A DNA stretch of 64,000 nt from Pseudogracilibacillus auburnensis (GCF_003201975.1 NZ_QJJQ01000013.1:84830-148829), one strand, 5' to 3'; shown: positions 17,976 through 29,889, counted from the first letter of the stretch. A program made the numbers and translations. The notes: generated by a model from the letters alone, not told the origin.

Positions 17976-17998
17976 ACGTTAATTCACCTCCAAAAAGA

Positions 17999-18142
<144 letters not shown>

Positions 18143-18145
18143 TTA

Positions 18146-18364
18146 CTATTTGTAACGGTAAGTTATACGACCTTTAGTTAAATCGTATGGTGATAACTCA
18201 ACTGTCACTTTATCTCCTGGTAAGATGCGGATGAAATGCATACGGATTTTGCCCGATACGTGAGCCAAGATCGTATGACCATTTTCAAGCTCTACATGGA
18301 ACATTGCATTAGGCAATGTTTCTGTGACAACACCTTCTACTTCAATTACATCGTCTTTAGACAT
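18146..18364 (-). CDS. infA: Translation initiation factor IF-1
   Basis: A 72-residue OB-fold protein that blocks the A site during initiation. [31 protein letters not shown] and [14 protein letters not shown] are characteristic. The start overlaps the KOW-protein gene by 8 bp, so the two are probably translationally coupled. Confidence 0.98.
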   Translation of the reverse strand: MSKDDVIEVEGVVTETLPNAMFHVELENGHTILAHVSGKIRMHFIRILPGDKVTVELSPYDLTKGRITYRYK

Positions 18365-18680
18365 CGTGTTCGTCTCCTCTCTCTAAATCAGTCACAACTT
18401 CACTTGCATATTTTGCTATAGCAAATCGTAACTTCCCGTTGGAGACACGATTAGTCTCCAAAAGACTGTTTCTTACTTCACTAGAAATGAATGGTGTTCC
18501 TGCAATATGATTGACATTCTTTCTTTTTGGCCGATCATATTTTCGTTTTTCGCCATCTGCTAGTGAAACAAATCGATCGTCTAGTATGTTGATTACTACC
18601 GCGTATTGATTTTGTTCTCTACCTTTTGTAATCCGAACAATCTGCCCCAATTGTGGAACAGTATTATCTTCAGTCAACAA
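18357..18680 (-). CDS. KOW-domain RNA-binding protein (YbzG type)
   Basis: 107 residues from a TTG with GAAGGTGAT upstream. The first half holds a KOW-like motif ([20 protein letters not shown]) and the rest is basic ([15 protein letters not shown]). In Bacillus a small KOW protein, YbzG, sits at this site beside infA and resembles L14e/L24-type RNA binders. Normally map stands between adk and this gene; here it follows adk directly. Its molecular role is not known to me. Confidence 0.8.
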   Translation of the reverse strand: MLTEDNTVPQLGQIVRITKGREQNQYAVVINILDDRFVSLADGEKRKYDRPKRKNVNHIAGTPFISSEVRNSLLETNRVSNGKLRFAIAKYASEVVTDLERGDEHDV

Positions 18681-18728
18681 CGATCACCTTCACTTACATT
18701 ATAATAAAATAATCGTGTACCATGAAAG

Positions 18729-19406
<678 letters not shown>

Positions 19407-20699
19407 TTACTTTATAAACCCTTTGTAATGTCGTTTTACTAATTGACTTTCTAATTGTTTCATCGTTTGTAATGCAACCCCAACGACAATTAGAAGACTC
19501 GTTCCACCAATTTGGACAGCCGTTGGTAGATTTGCGATTCCTCCAAGGACCATTGGTAAAACTGCAACGGATGCTAAGAAAATCGAACCAACAAACGTTA
19601 AACGATACATTACACGTGTTAAATATGTCTCCGTATTTCTCCCTGGACGAATTCCAGGAATATATCCACCTTGTTTTTGTAAGTTTTCAGCCATTTGTTC
19701 AGGGTTTACTTGAACAAATGTGTAAAAATACGTAAAGGCGATGATTAGAATAACATATAGTACCATGCCCATTGGTTCCGTATAATCAAAGATCTTTTCG
19801 ATTGTAGATGCAACCGCATTGCCTTCAAAGAAACCTGCCACTGTTCTAGGTGCCACAATAAACGCAATTGCAAAGATAACCGGAATTACTCCTGCCGCAT
19901 TAACTTTTAATGGTAAATGAGTAGAGTGCCCACCTACTGGAGATCTATTAACTAATTTTTTAGCATATTGAATCGGTATTTTTCGCTCCGCCTGCTGTAT
20001 ATATATAACACCAACTGTAACTGCTAAAACAACTAAAAAGATTAGCGCTACAATGACGATATTAATAAATAATTCTGACCCAGGATTGATAAAATACTGA
20101 CTATAGAGCTGCTTTACACCATTTGGCACTGCAGCAACAATTCCACCAAAAATGATAATGGAAATACCGTTACCAACACCATTTGCCGTAATTTGTTCGC
20201 CAAGCCACATTAAAAATGCAGTTCCACTTGTTAATACAATTGAAATGACGATTATTTTTCCGATGTTTGGATTTTCGATTAAGAGTCCACCCGCCATTGC
20301 ATTAAATCCGATGGACATTGCTATACCTTGGACAAATGCAAGCACGATGGTTCCATAGCGGGTAATTTGGGCAATTTTTTTACGACCCATTTCACCTTGT
20401 TTTTTCCATTCTGTAAATTTCGGGACTACATCCATTTGTAATAACTGCATGATAATGGATGCAGTTATATATGGCATAATTCCCATTGCCAAAATGGAAA
20501 AGTTTTCTAAGGCGCCTCCACCAAACGTATTTAAAAAGCCAAATACGTTTTGCTGATTCATAAAGTCAATAGCTTCTCTGTTTGTGTATGGTACTGGAAT
20601 AAATGTACCAAGCCGAAATATGACGAGCATTAATAATGTAAAGACAATCTTTTTTCTTATATCAGCGATTCGCATGAAATTAGAGATTGTACGAAACAT
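19407..20699 (-). CDS. secY: Sec translocase subunit SecY
   Basis: 430 residues with about ten hydrophobic helices. Family marks are RLGTFIPVPY near 28, the plug-region GGALENFSILAMGIMPYITA, SPVGGHSTHLPLKVN in the middle and the cytoplasmic loop GIRPGRNTETYL near 345. It forms the protein-conducting channel with SecE (47875-48063). The start overlaps the rplO stop by one base, coupling the channel to ribosomal protein synthesis. Confidence 0.98.
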   Translation of the reverse strand: MFRTISNFMRIADIRKKIVFTLLMLVIFRLGTFIPVPYTNREAIDFMNQQNVFGFLNTFGGGALENFSILAMGIMPYITASIIMQLLQMDVVPKFTEWKKQGEMGRKKIAQITRYGTIVLAFVQGIAMSIGFNAMAGGLLIENPNIGKIIVISIVLTSGTAFLMWLGEQITANGVGNGISIIIFGGIVAAVPNGVKQLYSQYFINPGSELFINIVIVALIFLVVLAVTVGVIYIQQAERKIPIQYAKKLVNRSPVGGHSTHLPLKVNAAGVIPVIFAIAFIVAPRTVAGFFEGNAVASTIEKIFDYTEPMGMVLYVILIIAFTYFYTFVQVNPEQMAENLQKQGGYIPGIRPGRNTETYLTRVMYRLTFVGSIFLASVAVLPMVLGGIANLPTAVQIGGTSLLIVVGVALQTMKQLESQLVKRHYKGFIK

Positions 20700-21139
20700 T
20701 AAATCACCTCAGTTTTGCCGCCTGCCGCCTCAATCGCTTCCTTTGCTGCAGTTGAAAATTTATGAGCCTTAACGTTAAGCTTTTTATCGATCGCACCATT
20801 TGCTAGAATCTTTACTCCCGATTTCACTTTACTAACTACACCCGTTTCAAGTAATAGCTCAGGTGTAACTTCCGTATTTTCATCAAAACGGTTCAAGGTA
20901 TCTAAATTAACAATTGCATATTCTTTCTTGTTGATATTCGTAAATCCTCGTTTCGGTAAGCGTTGGAATAAAGGTGTTTGTCCTCCTTCAAATCCGAGAC
21001 GTACACCGCCGCCTGAACGAGCATTTTGACCTTTATGTCCTTTTCCAGAAGTCTTCCCATGCCCTGATGCCATCCCACGTCCGACACGTTTACGGTTCTT
21101 ACGACTTCCTTCATTAGACTTTAACTCATGAAGTTTCAT
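20699..21139 (-). CDS. rplO: 50S ribosomal protein L15
   Basis: 146 residues. [22 protein letters not shown] begins the glycine/arginine-rich N-terminal extension, with [17 protein letters not shown] and [19 protein letters not shown] globular C-terminal domain follows. L15 is an assembly protein of the large subunit. It ends in a one-base overlap with secY. Confidence 0.98.
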   Translation of the reverse strand: MKLHELKSNEGSRKNRKRVGRGMASGHGKTSGKGHKGQNARSGGGVRLGFEGGQTPLFQRLPKRGFTNINKKEYAIVNLDTLNRFDENTEVTPELLLETGVVSKVKSGVKILANGAIDKKLNVKAHKFSTAAKEAIEAAGGKTEVI

Positions 21140-21165
21140 GTTCGCGCCTCCTTTTCTCTAACTAA

Positions 21166-21348
21166 TTACAGTTCTTTCACCGCAACTAAATGAGATACTG
21201 TGTTAATCATTCCTCTTATAGCTGGCGTATCGTTATGAGTAACTGTATCATTGATCTTTTTAAGTCCTAATGTATGAACTGTTTTCACTTGGTTCTCTTT
21301 TCTACCGATCACACTACGTTTGAGGGTAATTTCTAATTGTTTAGACAT
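21166..21348 (-). CDS. rpmD: 50S ribosomal protein L30
   Basis: 60 residues, the usual size. [20 protein letters not shown] and [22 protein letters not shown] are the standard L30 elements. It lies between rpsE and rplO in the spc cluster with GGAGGG before the ATG. Confidence 0.97.
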   Translation of the reverse strand: MSKQLEITLKRSVIGRKENQVKTVHTLGLKKINDTVTHNDTPAIRGMINTVSHLVAVKEL

Positions 21349-21362
21349 AATGTTTTCCCTCC

Positions 21363-21866
21363 TTATCCTAATAACTCTTCGACAGATTTCCCACGTAATT
21401 TTGCTACATCTTCAGCTGTTTTTAAGCTTTCCAATCCATTAATTGTTGCGCGAATCATATTAATTGGATTATTTGAGCCTAATGACTTTGTTAAAATATC
21501 CCCTACACCGGCTAGTTCTAATACCGCACGGACAGGTCCACCAGAGATAACTCCTGTACCTTCTGCAGCTGGTTTCATTAGTACATTACCTGAGCCAAAT
21601 CGTCCATTTATTTCGTGTGGAATGGTTGTTCCTACGATTGGTACTTCTATTAAGTTTTTCTTGGCATTGTCGATTGCTTTTTTAATTGCCTCTGGTACTT
21701 CAAGTGCTTTACCAGTTCCAAATCCAACGCGACCGTTCTTATCGCCGACAACTACTACAGCTGCAAAACGAAAACGACGTCCACCTTTTACTACTTTTGC
21801 TACACGGTTAACTGTAACAACACGTTCTTCTAAGTCCATTTTGTTTGTGTCATTATTTCTACTCAA
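21363..21866 (-). CDS. rpsE: 30S ribosomal protein S5
   Basis: 167 residues. The double-stranded RNA-binding N-domain has [19 protein letters not shown] and [14 protein letters not shown]; the C-domain has [19 protein letters not shown]5 acts in mRNA helicase activity and decoding fidelity; the loop near residues 20-30 is where spectinomycin-resistance changes map in other species. It is well placed in the spc cluster. Confidence 0.98.
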   Translation of the reverse strand: MSRNNDTNKMDLEERVVTVNRVAKVVKGGRRFRFAAVVVVGDKNGRVGFGTGKALEVPEAIKKAIDNAKKNLIEVPIVGTTIPHEINGRFGSGNVLMKPAAEGTGVISGGPVRAVLELAGVGDILTKSLGSNNPINMIRATINGLESLKTAEDVAKLRGKSVEELLG

Positions 21867-21886
21867 CGAAATGTCCCTCCTTCTTT

Positions 21887-22249
21887 TTAAAAGTTAAGTC
21901 CAGCTTCACGAGCTGCTTCAGCAAGTGCTTTAACACGTCCGTGGTAGATATATCCTCCGCGGTCAAACACTACTGTTTTATATCCTTTTTCAATCGCACG
22001 TTCTGCAAGCAACTTTCCAATTTGTTCTGCTGCTTCCACGTTGCTTTTAGATGTTAGGTTCAAATCTTTTTCATTTGTGTTTGCACTAACTAATGTAACA
22101 CCTTCATCATCATTAATTAGTTGTGCATAAATGTTTTTATTGGAACGAAATACGTTTAGACGTGGACGACTTTCTGTGCCACTAATTTTCTTACGTACTC
22201 GGCCATGGATTCTTTTACGAACATAGTTTTTACTAGGTTTGGTGATCAT
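21887..22249 (-). CDS. rplR: 50S ribosomal protein L18
   Basis: 120 residues. [35 protein letters not shown] and [24 protein letters not shown] mark L18, which binds 5S rRNA with L5 (23489-24028). It is a normal member of the spc cluster. Confidence 0.98.
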   Translation of the reverse strand: MITKPSKNYVRKRIHGRVRKKISGTESRPRLNVFRSNKNIYAQLINDDEGVTLVSANTNEKDLNLTSKSNVEAAEQIGKLLAERAIEKGYKTVVFDRGGYIYHGRVKALAEAAREAGLNF

Positions 22250-22279
22250 TTAGTTGCCCTCCTTTCAGGCCTATATGTT

Positions 22280-22816
22280 CTACTTAGCAGTTTTACCTTC
22301 TTTACGACGTACATATTCACCTTTATAGCGAATACCTTTACCTTTATACGGTTCAGGTGGGCGAATTGCTCTAATATTAGCTGCAACAGCTCCCACTCTT
22401 TCTTTATCGATCCCTTTTACGATAATTTCCGTGTTTTTAGGTACATCAAATTCAATATTATCTTCTTGTTCTATCTCAACTGGATGAGAATAACCAGCAC
22501 TTACGACAAGTTTATTTCCTTGTTTTTGTGCACGGTATCCAACCCCGATAATTTCAAGTTCTTTTTGAAAACCTTTTGAAACGCCTTCGATCATATTAAA
22601 GATTAAACTACGAGTAGTACCATGTAATGAACGATTTTCTTTATCATCATTAGGACGTTCTACTGTAATTGTTTTATCCTCTAAACTAATCGTTAAATTT
22701 CCGTTAAGCGTTCTACTTAATTCTCCCTTTGGCCCTTTGACTGAAACTTTGTTATTGTCAATTTTTACATCGACACCTTCAGGGACTTCAATTGGTCTTA
22801 ATCCAATTCGTGACAT
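22280..22816 (-). CDS. rplF: 50S ribosomal protein L6
   Basis: 178 residues with the two duplicated L6 domains. [14 protein letters not shown] opens it, VKGPKGEL is near 28-35, [10 protein letters not shown] near 91, and [23 protein letters not shown] closes it. L6 lies near the sarcin-ricin loop and factor-binding site. Gene order rpsH-rplF-rplR is standard. Confidence 0.98.
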   Translation of the reverse strand: MSRIGLRPIEVPEGVDVKIDNNKVSVKGPKGELSRTLNGNLTISLEDKTITVERPNDDKENRSLHGTTRSLIFNMIEGVSKGFQKELEIIGVGYRAQKQGNKLVVSAGYSHPVEIEQEDNIEFDVPKNTEIIVKGIDKERVGAVAANIRAIRPPEPYKGKGIRYKGEYVRRKEGKTAK

Positions 22817-22844
22817 TCACTCCACCTCCTAATTACCGTGTTAA

Positions 22845-23243
22845 TTACCAAATATAAGCTAATACTTCTCCGCCAACTGCTTGAGCACGAGCTTCTTTAT
22901 CTGATAAAACACCTTTTGATGTTGAAACGATTGCTGTGCCTAAACCGTTCAGTACTCTTGGCACCTCATTCGCTTTAGCATATACTCGAAGACCTGGTTT
23001 ACTAATTCTTTTTAAGCCTGTAATAACACGTTCGTCATTTGCACCATACTTTAAAAAGATTCGTAAAACACCTTGTTTATCATCTTTAATTACTTCATAA
23101 TCACGTACATATCCTTCACGCTTTAAAATGTCCGCAATTTCTGCTTTCACTTTAGAAGCTGGTAGCTCTAATTTTTCATGACGTACTACATTTGCATTAC
23201 GAATACGTGTTAGCATGTCTGCTATTGGATCTGTCATAACCAT
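22845..23243 (-). CDS. rpsH: 30S ribosomal protein S8
   Basis: 132 residues. [15 protein letters not shown] near the start and [29 protein letters not shown] at the end are diagnostic. S8 binds helix 21 of 16S rRNA and is a translational regulator of spc genes in some bacteria. AGGAGGTAATG overlaps the start region. Confidence 0.98.
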   Translation of the reverse strand: MVMTDPIADMLTRIRNANVVRHEKLELPASKVKAEIADILKREGYVRDYEVIKDDKQGVLRIFLKYGANDERVITGLKRISKPGLRVYAKANEVPRVLNGLGTAIVSTSKGVLSDKEARAQAVGGEVLAYIW

Positions 23244-23272
23244 TAATCATTACCTCCTTCCCGAATTTACGA

Positions 23273-23458
23273 TTACCAACTAGCTTTTTTAACACCAGGA
23301 ATTTGACCCTTATGGGCAAGTTCACGAAAACAAATTCGGCATAATTTAAATTTACGAATTACTGAATGTGGACGACCACAACGTTCACAACGTGTATACT
23401 CACGAACTTTATACTTTTGTGGGCGCTTTTGTTTCGCTATCATTGATTTTTTAGCCAC
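23273..23458 (-). CDS. rpsN: 30S ribosomal protein S14, zinc type
   Basis: 61 residues from a GTG at 23458, chosen because AAGGAGG stands before it and the product then begins [12 protein letters not shown] as in other zinc-type S14. Two CxxC pairs (CERCGRP and CRICFRE) bind zinc. Zinc-free paralogues are induced by zinc shortage in Bacillus; this is the housekeeping copy in the spc cluster. Confidence 0.97.
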   Translation of the reverse strand: MAKKSMIAKQKRPQKYKVREYTRCERCGRPHSVIRKFKLCRICFRELAHKGQIPGVKKASW

Positions 23459-23488
23459 AAATTTTCCTCCTTGCATTAAATTCCGTAC

Positions 23489-24028
23489 TTATTTTTGAAA
23501 CGGCATACCTAACTGTGTTAAAAGTTCACGCGCTTCTTCATCCGTATTTGATGTTGTTACGATTGCGATATCCATCCCACGAACTTTATTTACTTTATCA
23601 TAATTGATTTCTGGAAAAATCAGTTGCTCTTTCACACCTAATGTGTAGTTTCCTCTACCGTCAAATGCTTTATTGGAAATCCCTCTAAAGTCACGTACTC
23701 GTGGTAATGCCACACGGATTAGCTTTTGTAAAAATTCATACATTCTTTCGCCTCTTAATGTTACTTTCGTTCCAATCGGCATACCTTCTCTTAAGCGAAA
23801 GCCAGCGATCGACTTCTTTGCACGTGTGACAACAGGTTTTTGTCCCGCAATAAGTGTAAGTTCTTCTATTGCATTGTCTAAAAGTTTAGAGTTCTGAACA
23901 GCGTCACCAACACCCATATTAATAATAACCTTTTCTACTTTTGGTACTTCCATTACTGATTTATATTCGAATTTATCCATCATTGATGGTACGACTTTCT
24001 CTTGATAAATTTGTTTTAATTCGTTCAT
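23489..24028 (-). CDS. rplE: 50S ribosomal protein L5
   Basis: 179 residues. [43 protein letters not shown], and [22 protein letters not shown] are the L5 landmarks. L5 binds 5S rRNA and touches the P-site tRNA and S13. It sits between rplX and rpsN as usual. Confidence 0.98.
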   Translation of the reverse strand: MNELKQIYQEKVVPSMMDKFEYKSVMEVPKVEKVIINMGVGDAVQNSKLLDNAIEELTLIAGQKPVVTRAKKSIAGFRLREGMPIGTKVTLRGERMYEFLQKLIRVALPRVRDFRGISNKAFDGRGNYTLGVKEQLIFPEINYDKVNKVRGMDIAIVTTSNTDEEARELLTQLGMPFQK

Positions 24029-24048
24029 CTTGTCACCCTCCTTTCGCT

Positions 24049-24360
24049 TTATTTATCTAAAGGTTCACCAGATTTTTTAGCGATCCGGACTTTTTTTCCA
24101 TCTCGTACTTCATATCCAACACGTGTTGGTTCGCCTGATTTTGGATCGATTGGCAACACGTTGGAAACATGAATTGGTGCTTCTTGATTTAATATTCCAC
24201 CTTGTGGATTCTCTTGGGAAGGTTTTGCATGAATCTTTACCATATTGACACCTTCAACAAGAATACGGTTCTTTTTAGGATATGCTTCTAAAATAGTTCC
24301 TTGCTTTCCACGATCTTTTCCAGAAAGCACTTTAACCTTATCTCCCTTTTTCACATGCAT
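24049..24360 (-). CDS. rplX: 50S ribosomal protein L24
   Basis: 103 residues with the KOW motif ([20 protein letters not shown]) at the N-terminus, followed by [19 protein letters not shown]24 is one of the two initiators of 50S assembly and lies at the tunnel exit. Spacing to rplE is 20 bp. Confidence 0.98.
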   Translation of the reverse strand: MHVKKGDKVKVLSGKDRGKQGTILEAYPKKNRILVEGVNMVKIHAKPSQENPQGGILNQEAPIHVSNVLPIDPKSGEPTRVGYEVRDGKKVRIAKKSGEPLDK

Positions 24361-24420
24361 TAATAACGCACCTCCTGTTTTACACTTATCTATTTGTAAT
24401 CGTTCTTCTCATATCTACAA

Positions 24421-24789
24421 TTACAATACTTCTGGAGCTAGAGATACGATTTTCATAAACTTAGCATCACGTAGTTCACGTGCCACTGGTCCAAAAATAC
24501 GAGTTCCTCTTGGACTTTTATCATCACGAATAATTACTGCTGCATTCTCATCAAAACGGATATATGAACCATCCTTACGACGAGCACCTGTTTTTGATCT
24601 CACGATTACCGCTCTCACTACTTCACCTTTTTTGACAACTCCCCCAGGTGTTGCTTGTTTTACTGTGCAAACAATTACATCACCAATATTAGCTGTTTTC
24701 TTTCCAGTTCCACCTAATACTTTAATTGTCAAAACTTCACGAGCTCCAGAGTTATCTGCAATTTTTAAACGACTCTCTTGTTGAATCAT
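24421..24789 (-). CDS. rplN: 50S ribosomal protein L14
   Basis: 122 residues. [18 protein letters not shown] is the near-universal start; [15 protein letters not shown] and [22 protein letters not shown] follow. L14 forms intersubunit bridges and binds silencing factor RsfS. The gene order rpsQ-rplN-rplX is standard. Confidence 0.99.
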   Translation of the reverse strand: MIQQESRLKIADNSGAREVLTIKVLGGTGKKTANIGDVIVCTVKQATPGGVVKKGEVVRAVIVRSKTGARRKDGSYIRFDENAAVIIRDDKSPRGTRIFGPVARELRDAKFMKIVSLAPEVL

Positions 24790-24824
24790 AGAACTTTACC
24801 TCCTCTCGGAAACTTCCCTGTTCA

Positions 24825-25088
24825 CTAAATGATTACTGCTTCTTCGACTACTTCTACTAGTCGGTAATGTTTTGTTTTAGAAAGTGGGCGAGTTTCCATT
24901 ATACGTACGATATCGCCATTTTTCGCCACATTGTTTTCATCATGGGCTTTCATTTTCTTTGAATGCTTTACGCGCTTTCCATATAGCGGATGAACTTTAT
25001 AGCTCTCTACTACAACTGTAATAGTTTTATCCATTTTATCTGAAACAACACGTCCTGTGTATACTTTACGGTCATTACGTTCACTCAT
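24825..25088 (-). CDS. rpsQ: 30S ribosomal protein S17
   Basis: 87 residues from the ATG at 25088 ([17 protein letters not shown]), preceded by GAGGACGCCTC. The OB-fold body includes [18 protein letters not shown] and ends [19 protein letters not shown]17 is a primary 16S rRNA binder. Confidence 0.97.
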   Translation of the reverse strand: MSERNDRKVYTGRVVSDKMDKTITVVVESYKVHPLYGKRVKHSKKMKAHDENNVAKNGDIVRIMETRPLSKTKHYRLVEVVEEAVII

Positions 25089-25111
25089 ATTGAGGCGTCC
25101 TCCTCTCAAGG

Positions 25112-25312
25112 TTAATTATTAACGCTCAGTTCACGTTCACGTGCAACTGTTTTTAAGCGAGCGATCGTTCTTTTTACTTCTTTGATTCGAGCTGTATTTT
25201 CTAACTGTCCAGTAGCTAACTGGAAACGTAAGTTGAAAAGCTCTTCTTTCATCGATTTGACATTTTGTTCAATTTCGGCAGTGGTAAGTTCTTTTATTTC
25301 TTTAGCCTTCAT
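25112..25312 (-). CDS. rpmC: 50S ribosomal protein L29
   Basis: 66 residues from [16 protein letters not shown]; the in-frame codons upstream lie inside rplP and are not used. The two-helix hairpin has [24 protein letters not shown]29 is at the tunnel exit and helps dock trigger factor and SRP with L23. It overlaps the end of rplP by 11 bp. Confidence 0.97.
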   Translation of the reverse strand: MKAKEIKELTTAEIEQNVKSMKEELFNLRFQLATGQLENTARIKEVKRTIARLKTVARERELSVNN

Positions 25313-25736
25313 TGATTTCACCACCAATTTCTTCACGTTTAACAAACTTAGTTTTGATCGGTAGTTTATGAGAAGCAAGACGTAGTGCTTCACGTGCAAC
25401 TTCTTCTTCTACACCTGCAATTTCAAATAATACTTTTCCTGGTTTTACTACTGCTACCCATCCCTCAAGAGCTCCTTTACCAGAACCCATTCTTACTTCT
25501 AGGGGCTTTGCAGTATATGGTTTGTCTGGAAAGATTTTAATCCATACTTTCCCACCACGTTTCATGTAACGAGTCATTGCAATACGAGCGGCTTCGATTT
25601 GACGGCTCGTTATCCAAGAAGCTTCAGTCGCTTGTAAACCATAATCTCCGAAAGTTACTTCTACGCCACCTTTTGCTTTACCTTTCATTCGTCCTCGGTG
25701 TTGTCTACGATATTTAACACGTTTTGGCATTAACAT
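25302..25736 (-). CDS. rplP: 50S ribosomal protein L16
   Basis: 144 residues from the ATG at 25736 with AAGGAAGGGGG upstream. [42 protein letters not shown] and [20 protein letters not shown] are typical. L16 positions the A-site tRNA at the peptidyl transferase centre and is a target zone for evernimicin in other species. Confidence 0.98.
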   Translation of the reverse strand: MLMPKRVKYRRQHRGRMKGKAKGGVEVTFGDYGLQATEASWITSRQIEAARIAMTRYMKRGGKVWIKIFPDKPYTAKPLEVRMGSGKGALEGWVAVVKPGKVLFEIAGVEEEVAREALRLASHKLPIKTKFVKREEIGGEINEG

Positions 25737-25753
25737 AAGTATTGCCCCCTTCC

Positions 25754-26395
25754 TTATTTTTTCGGTTTTTCTGGAAGGATTTCTCCACGATAGATCCACA
25801 CTTTGACACCTAGTTTTCCGTAAGTTGTGTCTGCTTCTACATGTGCATAATCAATGTCCGCACGTAATGTGTGTAGTGGTACAGTTCCTTCACTATAATG
25901 TTCTGCTCTAGCAATATCTGCTCCGCCTAAACGTCCAGATACTTGTGTTTTAATCCCTAAAGCTCCCGAACGCATTGTACGTTGGATAGCTTGTTTCTGT
26001 GCACGACGGAAAGAAATACGTCCTTCTAATTGACGTGCAATATTTTCAGCAACTAACTTTGCGTTAAGATCTATTTTTTTGATTTCAACGATGTTAATAT
26101 GAATTCTTTTTCCAGTTAGTTTGTTTAAATCTTTACGTAGCTTTTCTACTTCAGATCCGCCTTTACCAATAACCATTCCAGGTTTTCCAGTATGAATTGT
26201 AATGTTCACACGATTTGCTGCTCGCTCAATTTCGATTGTTGATACGGCTGATGTTTTTAGACGACCTTCTAAATATTCTCTAATTTGAATATCTTCATGA
26301 AGTAAATCAGCATAATCTTTATCCGCATACCATTTTGATTCCCAATCTTTAATAATTCCTACACGAAGACCAATTGGATTTATTTTTTGACCCAC
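25754..26395 (-). CDS. rpsC: 30S ribosomal protein S3
   Basis: 213 residues. [14 protein letters not shown] opens it; the KH domain motif [18 protein letters not shown] is near 78-95; [31 protein letters not shown] lies in the C-domain. S3 forms the mRNA entry channel and helicase with S4 and S5. It begins 3 bp after rplV. Confidence 0.98.
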   Translation of the reverse strand: MGQKINPIGLRVGIIKDWESKWYADKDYADLLHEDIQIREYLEGRLKTSAVSTIEIERAANRVNITIHTGKPGMVIGKGGSEVEKLRKDLNKLTGKRIHINIVEIKKIDLNAKLVAENIARQLEGRISFRRAQKQAIQRTMRSGALGIKTQVSGRLGGADIARAEHYSEGTVPLHTLRADIDYAHVEADTTYGKLGVKVWIYRGEILPEKPKK

Positions 26396-26398
26396 AGA

Positions 26399-26761
26399 CT
26401 ATCCCTCCTTCTTTTCTGACACAATGACAGTGATATGACTCGTACGTTTATTGATTTTACTTGCACGACCTTGCGCACGTGGTCTAAATCTTTTCAACGT
26501 AACTCCTTCGTCAACATACACTTCCGATACAATTAAATTGTCAGGGTCCATTTCATAGTTATGCTCAGCGTTTGCAATTGCTGAGTTCAATACCTTTTCT
26601 ACAATAGGTGATGCCCCACGTTGTGTGTGACGTAAAATTGCTATTGCCTCGCCGACTTCTTTTCCACGAATTAAATCGACAACTACACGTACTTTACGAG
26701 GAGCGATACGAACTTGCTTTGCTACTGCTTTAGCTACACTTATTTCCTTAGCTTCTGTCAT
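26399..26761 (-). CDS. rplV: 50S ribosomal protein L22
   Basis: 120 residues, slightly longer than usual at the N-terminus. [19 protein letters not shown] and [20 protein letters not shown] are diagnostic; the latter is the beta-hairpin at the nascent-chain tunnel constriction where macrolide-resistance changes occur in other species. Confidence 0.98.
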   Translation of the reverse strand: MTEAKEISVAKAVAKQVRIAPRKVRVVVDLIRGKEVGEAIAILRHTQRGASPIVEKVLNSAIANAEHNYEMDPDNLIVSEVYVDEGVTLKRFRPRAQGRASKINKRTSHITVIVSEKKEG

Positions 26762-26781
26762 TTCCTATTCGCCTCCTCTCA

Positions 26782-27060
26782 TTATCGTTTTGTTCTCTTG
26801 TCATCGCCAGCGTGACCTCTAAATGATCTAGTAGGTGCAAATTCACCTAATTTATGTCCTACCATATCTTCTGTCACGTATACTGGTACATGTTTACGAC
26901 CGTCATGCACCGCAAAAGTATGCCCGACGAATGATGGGAAAATAGTAGAGCGTCTTGACCATGTTTTAACGACTTGCTTCTTGTCACTTTCGTTTAGTTG
27001 ATCAACCTTTTTTAATAGATGATCATCTGCAAAAGGTCCTTTTTTCAAACTACGACCCAT
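26782..27060 (-). CDS. rpsS: 30S ribosomal protein S19
   Basis: 92 residues from [18 protein letters not shown], preceded by [34 protein letters not shown] and [20 protein letters not shown] are near universal. S19 sits in the 30S head and contacts S13. It is a standard S10-cluster gene. Confidence 0.98.
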   Translation of the reverse strand: MGRSLKKGPFADDHLLKKVDQLNESDKKQVVKTWSRRSTIFPSFVGHTFAVHDGRKHVPVYVTEDMVGHKLGEFAPTRSFRGHAGDDKRTKR

Positions 27061-27091
27061 AAGTAAGCCTCCTCTCACACTTTTAAATTAT

Positions 27092-27922
27092 TTATTTTTT
27101 ACGTTTACGTACAATATATTGGTTTGATGGCTTATTAAGCTTACGTGTTTTCTTACCAAGTGTCGGTTTACCCCATGGTGATACTGGTGATGGACGTCCA
27201 ATAGGTGTACGACCTTCCCCTCCACCGTGCGGGTGATCAACTGGGTTCATTGCAGATCCACGTACAGTTGGTCTCTTCCCTAACCAGCGAGAGCGACCAG
27301 CTTTACCAATTCGAACTAGCTCATGCTCAATATTTCCTACTTGCCCTACTGTAGCACGGCAGCTCGTTAAAATTAAACGTACTTCACCTGAAGCTAAACG
27401 AACGAGTGTATACTTTCCTTCACGTCCTAAGATTTGTGCTTCTGCTCCAGCGGAACGTGCAAGCTGTCCACCTGCCCCTGGTTTTAATTCAACATTATGA
27501 ATGACTGTACCTACAGGAATGTTTCCAAGCGGTAATGCATTTCCAACTTTGATATCAGCATTTTCCCCTGATTCGATTTGCACGCCTACTTCAAGCCCTT
27601 TTGGAGCTAAAATATATCTTTTTTCTCCGTCTGCATAATGAATTAGTGCAATGTTTGCAGAGCGATTTGGATCATATTCAATTGTGGCAACGCGTCCTGG
27701 TATGCCATCTTTGTTTCGTTTAAAGTCGATTAAACGATATTGACGTTTATGTCCACCACCGTGGTGACGTGTCGTGATTCTACCCTGGTTATTACGTCCG
27801 GCACGTTTTGAAAGTGGTCGAAGTAATGATTTTTCAGGTTTGTCAGTTGTAATGTCTGAAAAGTCTAGTCCTGACATGTTTCTTGTACCGTTCGAAGTTG
27901 CTTTATACTTTTTAATGGACAC
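27092..27922 (-). CDS. rplB: 50S ribosomal protein L2
   Basis: 276 residues. [20 protein letters not shown] is near 45-65; the C-terminal domain has [20 protein letters not shown], with the histidine needed for peptidyl transferase activity. L2 is one of the most conserved core proteins. The length and start [18 protein letters not shown] are standard. Confidence 0.99.
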   Translation of the reverse strand: MSIKKYKATSNGTRNMSGLDFSDITTDKPEKSLLRPLSKRAGRNNQGRITTRHHGGGHKRQYRLIDFKRNKDGIPGRVATIEYDPNRSANIALIHYADGEKRYILAPKGLEVGVQIESGENADIKVGNALPLGNIPVGTVIHNVELKPGAGGQLARSAGAEAQILGREGKYTLVRLASGEVRLILTSCRATVGQVGNIEHELVRIGKAGRSRWLGKRPTVRGSAMNPVDHPHGGGEGRTPIGRPSPVSPWGKPTLGKKTRKLNKPSNQYIVRKRKK

Positions 27923-27950
27923 GTTTTTCCCCTCCTTTTATTAATAATGA

Positions 27951-28238
27951 TTAACCTTCAAAAAAGTCTAAGTCTTTACTATCCTCTGACAGCTGCACAA
28001 TTGCTTTTTTGCGGTTTGGACGATATCCACCGTAACGTCCCATTCTCTTGAATTTACCTTTTACGTTCATTGTGTTCACTTTTTCTACTTTTACCCCAAA
28101 TGCTGTTTCAATCGCTTGTTTAATTTCAGTTCGATTTGCTTTTGGATCAACTTCAAAAGTATATTTTTTATCAGCCATTAAGTCTGCAGAGTGTTCTGTA
28201 ATTACAGGGCGTTTAATAATGTCTCGTAAATCTTTCAT
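27951..28238 (-). CDS. rplW: 50S ribosomal protein L23
   Basis: 95 residues. [27 protein letters not shown] and [19 protein letters not shown] are the family elements. L23 is the main docking site for trigger factor and SRP at the tunnel exit. It overlaps rplD by one base. Confidence 0.98.
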   Translation of the reverse strand: MKDLRDIIKRPVITEHSADLMADKKYTFEVDPKANRTEIKQAIETAFGVKVEKVNTMNVKGKFKRMGRYGGYRPNRKKAIVQLSEDSKDLDFFEG

Positions 28239-28864
28239 TATGCAAGCACCTCCCCTGCTTTTTCAGCTGCATCTTTTGTTAAAATTAATTTGTCGTATGC
28301 AACTAAATCTAAAACATTTACTTCTCCAACAGTAATTACTTTTACTGTTTGAAGATTATTTGCTGAACGAATGACGTTATCGTTTTTGTCAGAAGTGACA
28401 ATTAACACTTTCTCATCAACGTTTAGTGCATTTAAAACAGCAACAATTTCTTTTGTTTTTGGAGCTTCAAATTGTAAATCGTTCAATACGATCACATCTT
28501 CACTCTTCACTTTTGAAGAAAGTGCTGATTTTAACGCTAATTTACGTACCTTTTTCGGTAATTTGTATTTGTAATTTCTTTCAGGCGTTGGTCCAAATAC
28601 TATCCCACCACCAACCCATTGAGGGGATCTAATCGAACCTTGACGTGCTCTACCGGTTCCTTTTTGTCTCCATGGCTTGCGTCCGCCACCCCGAACTTCA
28701 GATCTGTTTTTAACAGCGTGAGTTCCTTGTCTTTTTGCAGCACGTTGCATAATAATAACTTGATGAATAACATGATTGTTAGGCTCTATACCAAAGACAG
28801 AAGCATTTAATTCGACATCTCCAGCCTCTGTTCCATCTTGATTTAATAACGCTACTTTAGGCAC
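28238..28864 (-). CDS. rplD: 50S ribosomal protein L4
   Basis: 208 residues from a GTG at 28864 ([15 protein letters not shown]), preceded by GAAGGGAGG. The extended loop [28 protein letters not shown] (about 44-71) lines the tunnel constriction. In E. coli L4 also represses its own operon by attenuation; no equivalent leader was recognised here. Confidence 0.98.
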   Translation of the reverse strand: MPKVALLNQDGTEAGDVELNASVFGIEPNNHVIHQVIIMQRAAKRQGTHAVKNRSEVRGGGRKPWRQKGTGRARQGSIRSPQWVGGGIVFGPTPERNYKYKLPKKVRKLALKSALSSKVKSEDVIVLNDLQFEAPKTKEIVAVLNALNVDEKVLIVTSDKNDNVIRSANNLQTVKVITVGEVNVLDLVAYDKLILTKDAAEKAGEVLA

Positions 28865-28890
28865 GATGTTTCCTCCCTTCACTTATATAA

Positions 28891-29553
28891 TTAATTTCCT
28901 TTTATTGCTGTTGTTATTTTAACAAGTGATTTTTTCGCACCAGGAATATTTCCTTTAATTAAGATCACATTACGCTCTGCATCTACACTAACAACTTCTA
29001 AGTTTTGAATGGTTACTTGTTCAGCACCCATTTGGCCTGGTAATGCTTTTCCTTTAAATACACGGCTAGCATCAACAGAACCCATTGATCCACCAGTTCT
29101 ATGGAAACGAGATCCGTGACTCATTGGTCCACGTGCATAATTATGACGCTTAATAGACCCTTGAAATCCTTTCCCTTTAGATGTACCTGTTACATCAATT
29201 TTATCGCCAGTTTGAAAAACATCAACGCTAATTTCTTGACCGACTTCATATTCGTCAATTTTAGCGTTACGGATTTCACGAACGTAGCGCTTAGGGGTAG
29301 TGTTTGCTTTTTCAGCATGCCCTCTCTCTGCTTTGTTTGAACGTGGATCTAATTTAGAGCCTTGTTCATACACTTCCGGTTTATCAATTTCAGAAAAACC
29401 TATTTGAATAGCTTCATATCCATCTGTTTCAATCGTCTTTTTTTGTAGAACGACATTTGGTTCAGCTTGCACAACTGTAACTGGAACTAATTCTCCATTA
29501 TCTAAGAAAATTTGTGTCATGCCGACTTTGCGTCCTAAGATTCCTTTCGTCAT
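28891..29553 (-). CDS. rplC: 50S ribosomal protein L3
   Basis: 220 residues, about 11 longer than B. subtilis L3 as I recall it. The extra length falls near residues 55-70 ([20 protein letters not shown]). Core motifs [37 protein letters not shown] and [11 protein letters not shown] are intact. L3 initiates 50S assembly with L24 and reaches the peptidyl transferase centre. Confidence 0.98.
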   Translation of the reverse strand: MTKGILGRKVGMTQIFLDNGELVPVTVVQAEPNVVLQKKTIETDGYEAIQIGFSEIDKPEVYEQGSKLDPRSNKAERGHAEKANTTPKRYVREIRNAKIDEYEVGQEISVDVFQTGDKIDVTGTSKGKGFQGSIKRHNYARGPMSHGSRFHRTGGSMGSVDASRVFKGKALPGQMGAEQVTIQNLEVVSVDAERNVILIKGNIPGAKKSLVKITTAIKGN

Positions 29554-29580
29554 CCGTCTACACCTCCTATAAAACGTACA

Positions 29581-29889
29581 TTATAATTTTATTTCAATAT
29601 CTACACCAGACGGAAGATCAAGTCTCATTAATGAGTCAACCGTTTGTGGTGTTGGGTTAAGAATATCGATTAAACGTTTATGTGTGCGCATTTCAAATTG
29701 TTCTCTTGAATCTTTATATTTATGAACCGCACGTAACACTGTAAAGATATTTTTTTCCGTTGGTAACGGAATTGGTCCAGAAACTTTAGCGCCTGCTCTT
29801 TTTGCAGTTTTCACAATTTTTTCAGCTGATTGATCTAAAATTCTGTGATCATACGCTTTTAAACGAATTCGAATCTTTTCATTTGCCAT
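29581..29889 (-). CDS. rpsJ: 30S ribosomal protein S10
   Basis: 102 residues. [57 protein letters not shown] are diagnostic. S10 is also NusE: it binds NusB in antitermination and NusG in transcription-translation coupling. It is the first gene of the S10 cluster, about 200 bp downstream of a sigma-A promoter. Confidence 0.98.
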   Translation of the reverse strand: MANEKIRIRLKAYDHRILDQSAEKIVKTAKRAGAKVSGPIPLPTEKNIFTVLRAVHKYKDSREQFEMRTHKRLIDILNPTPQTVDSLMRLDLPSGVDIEIKL

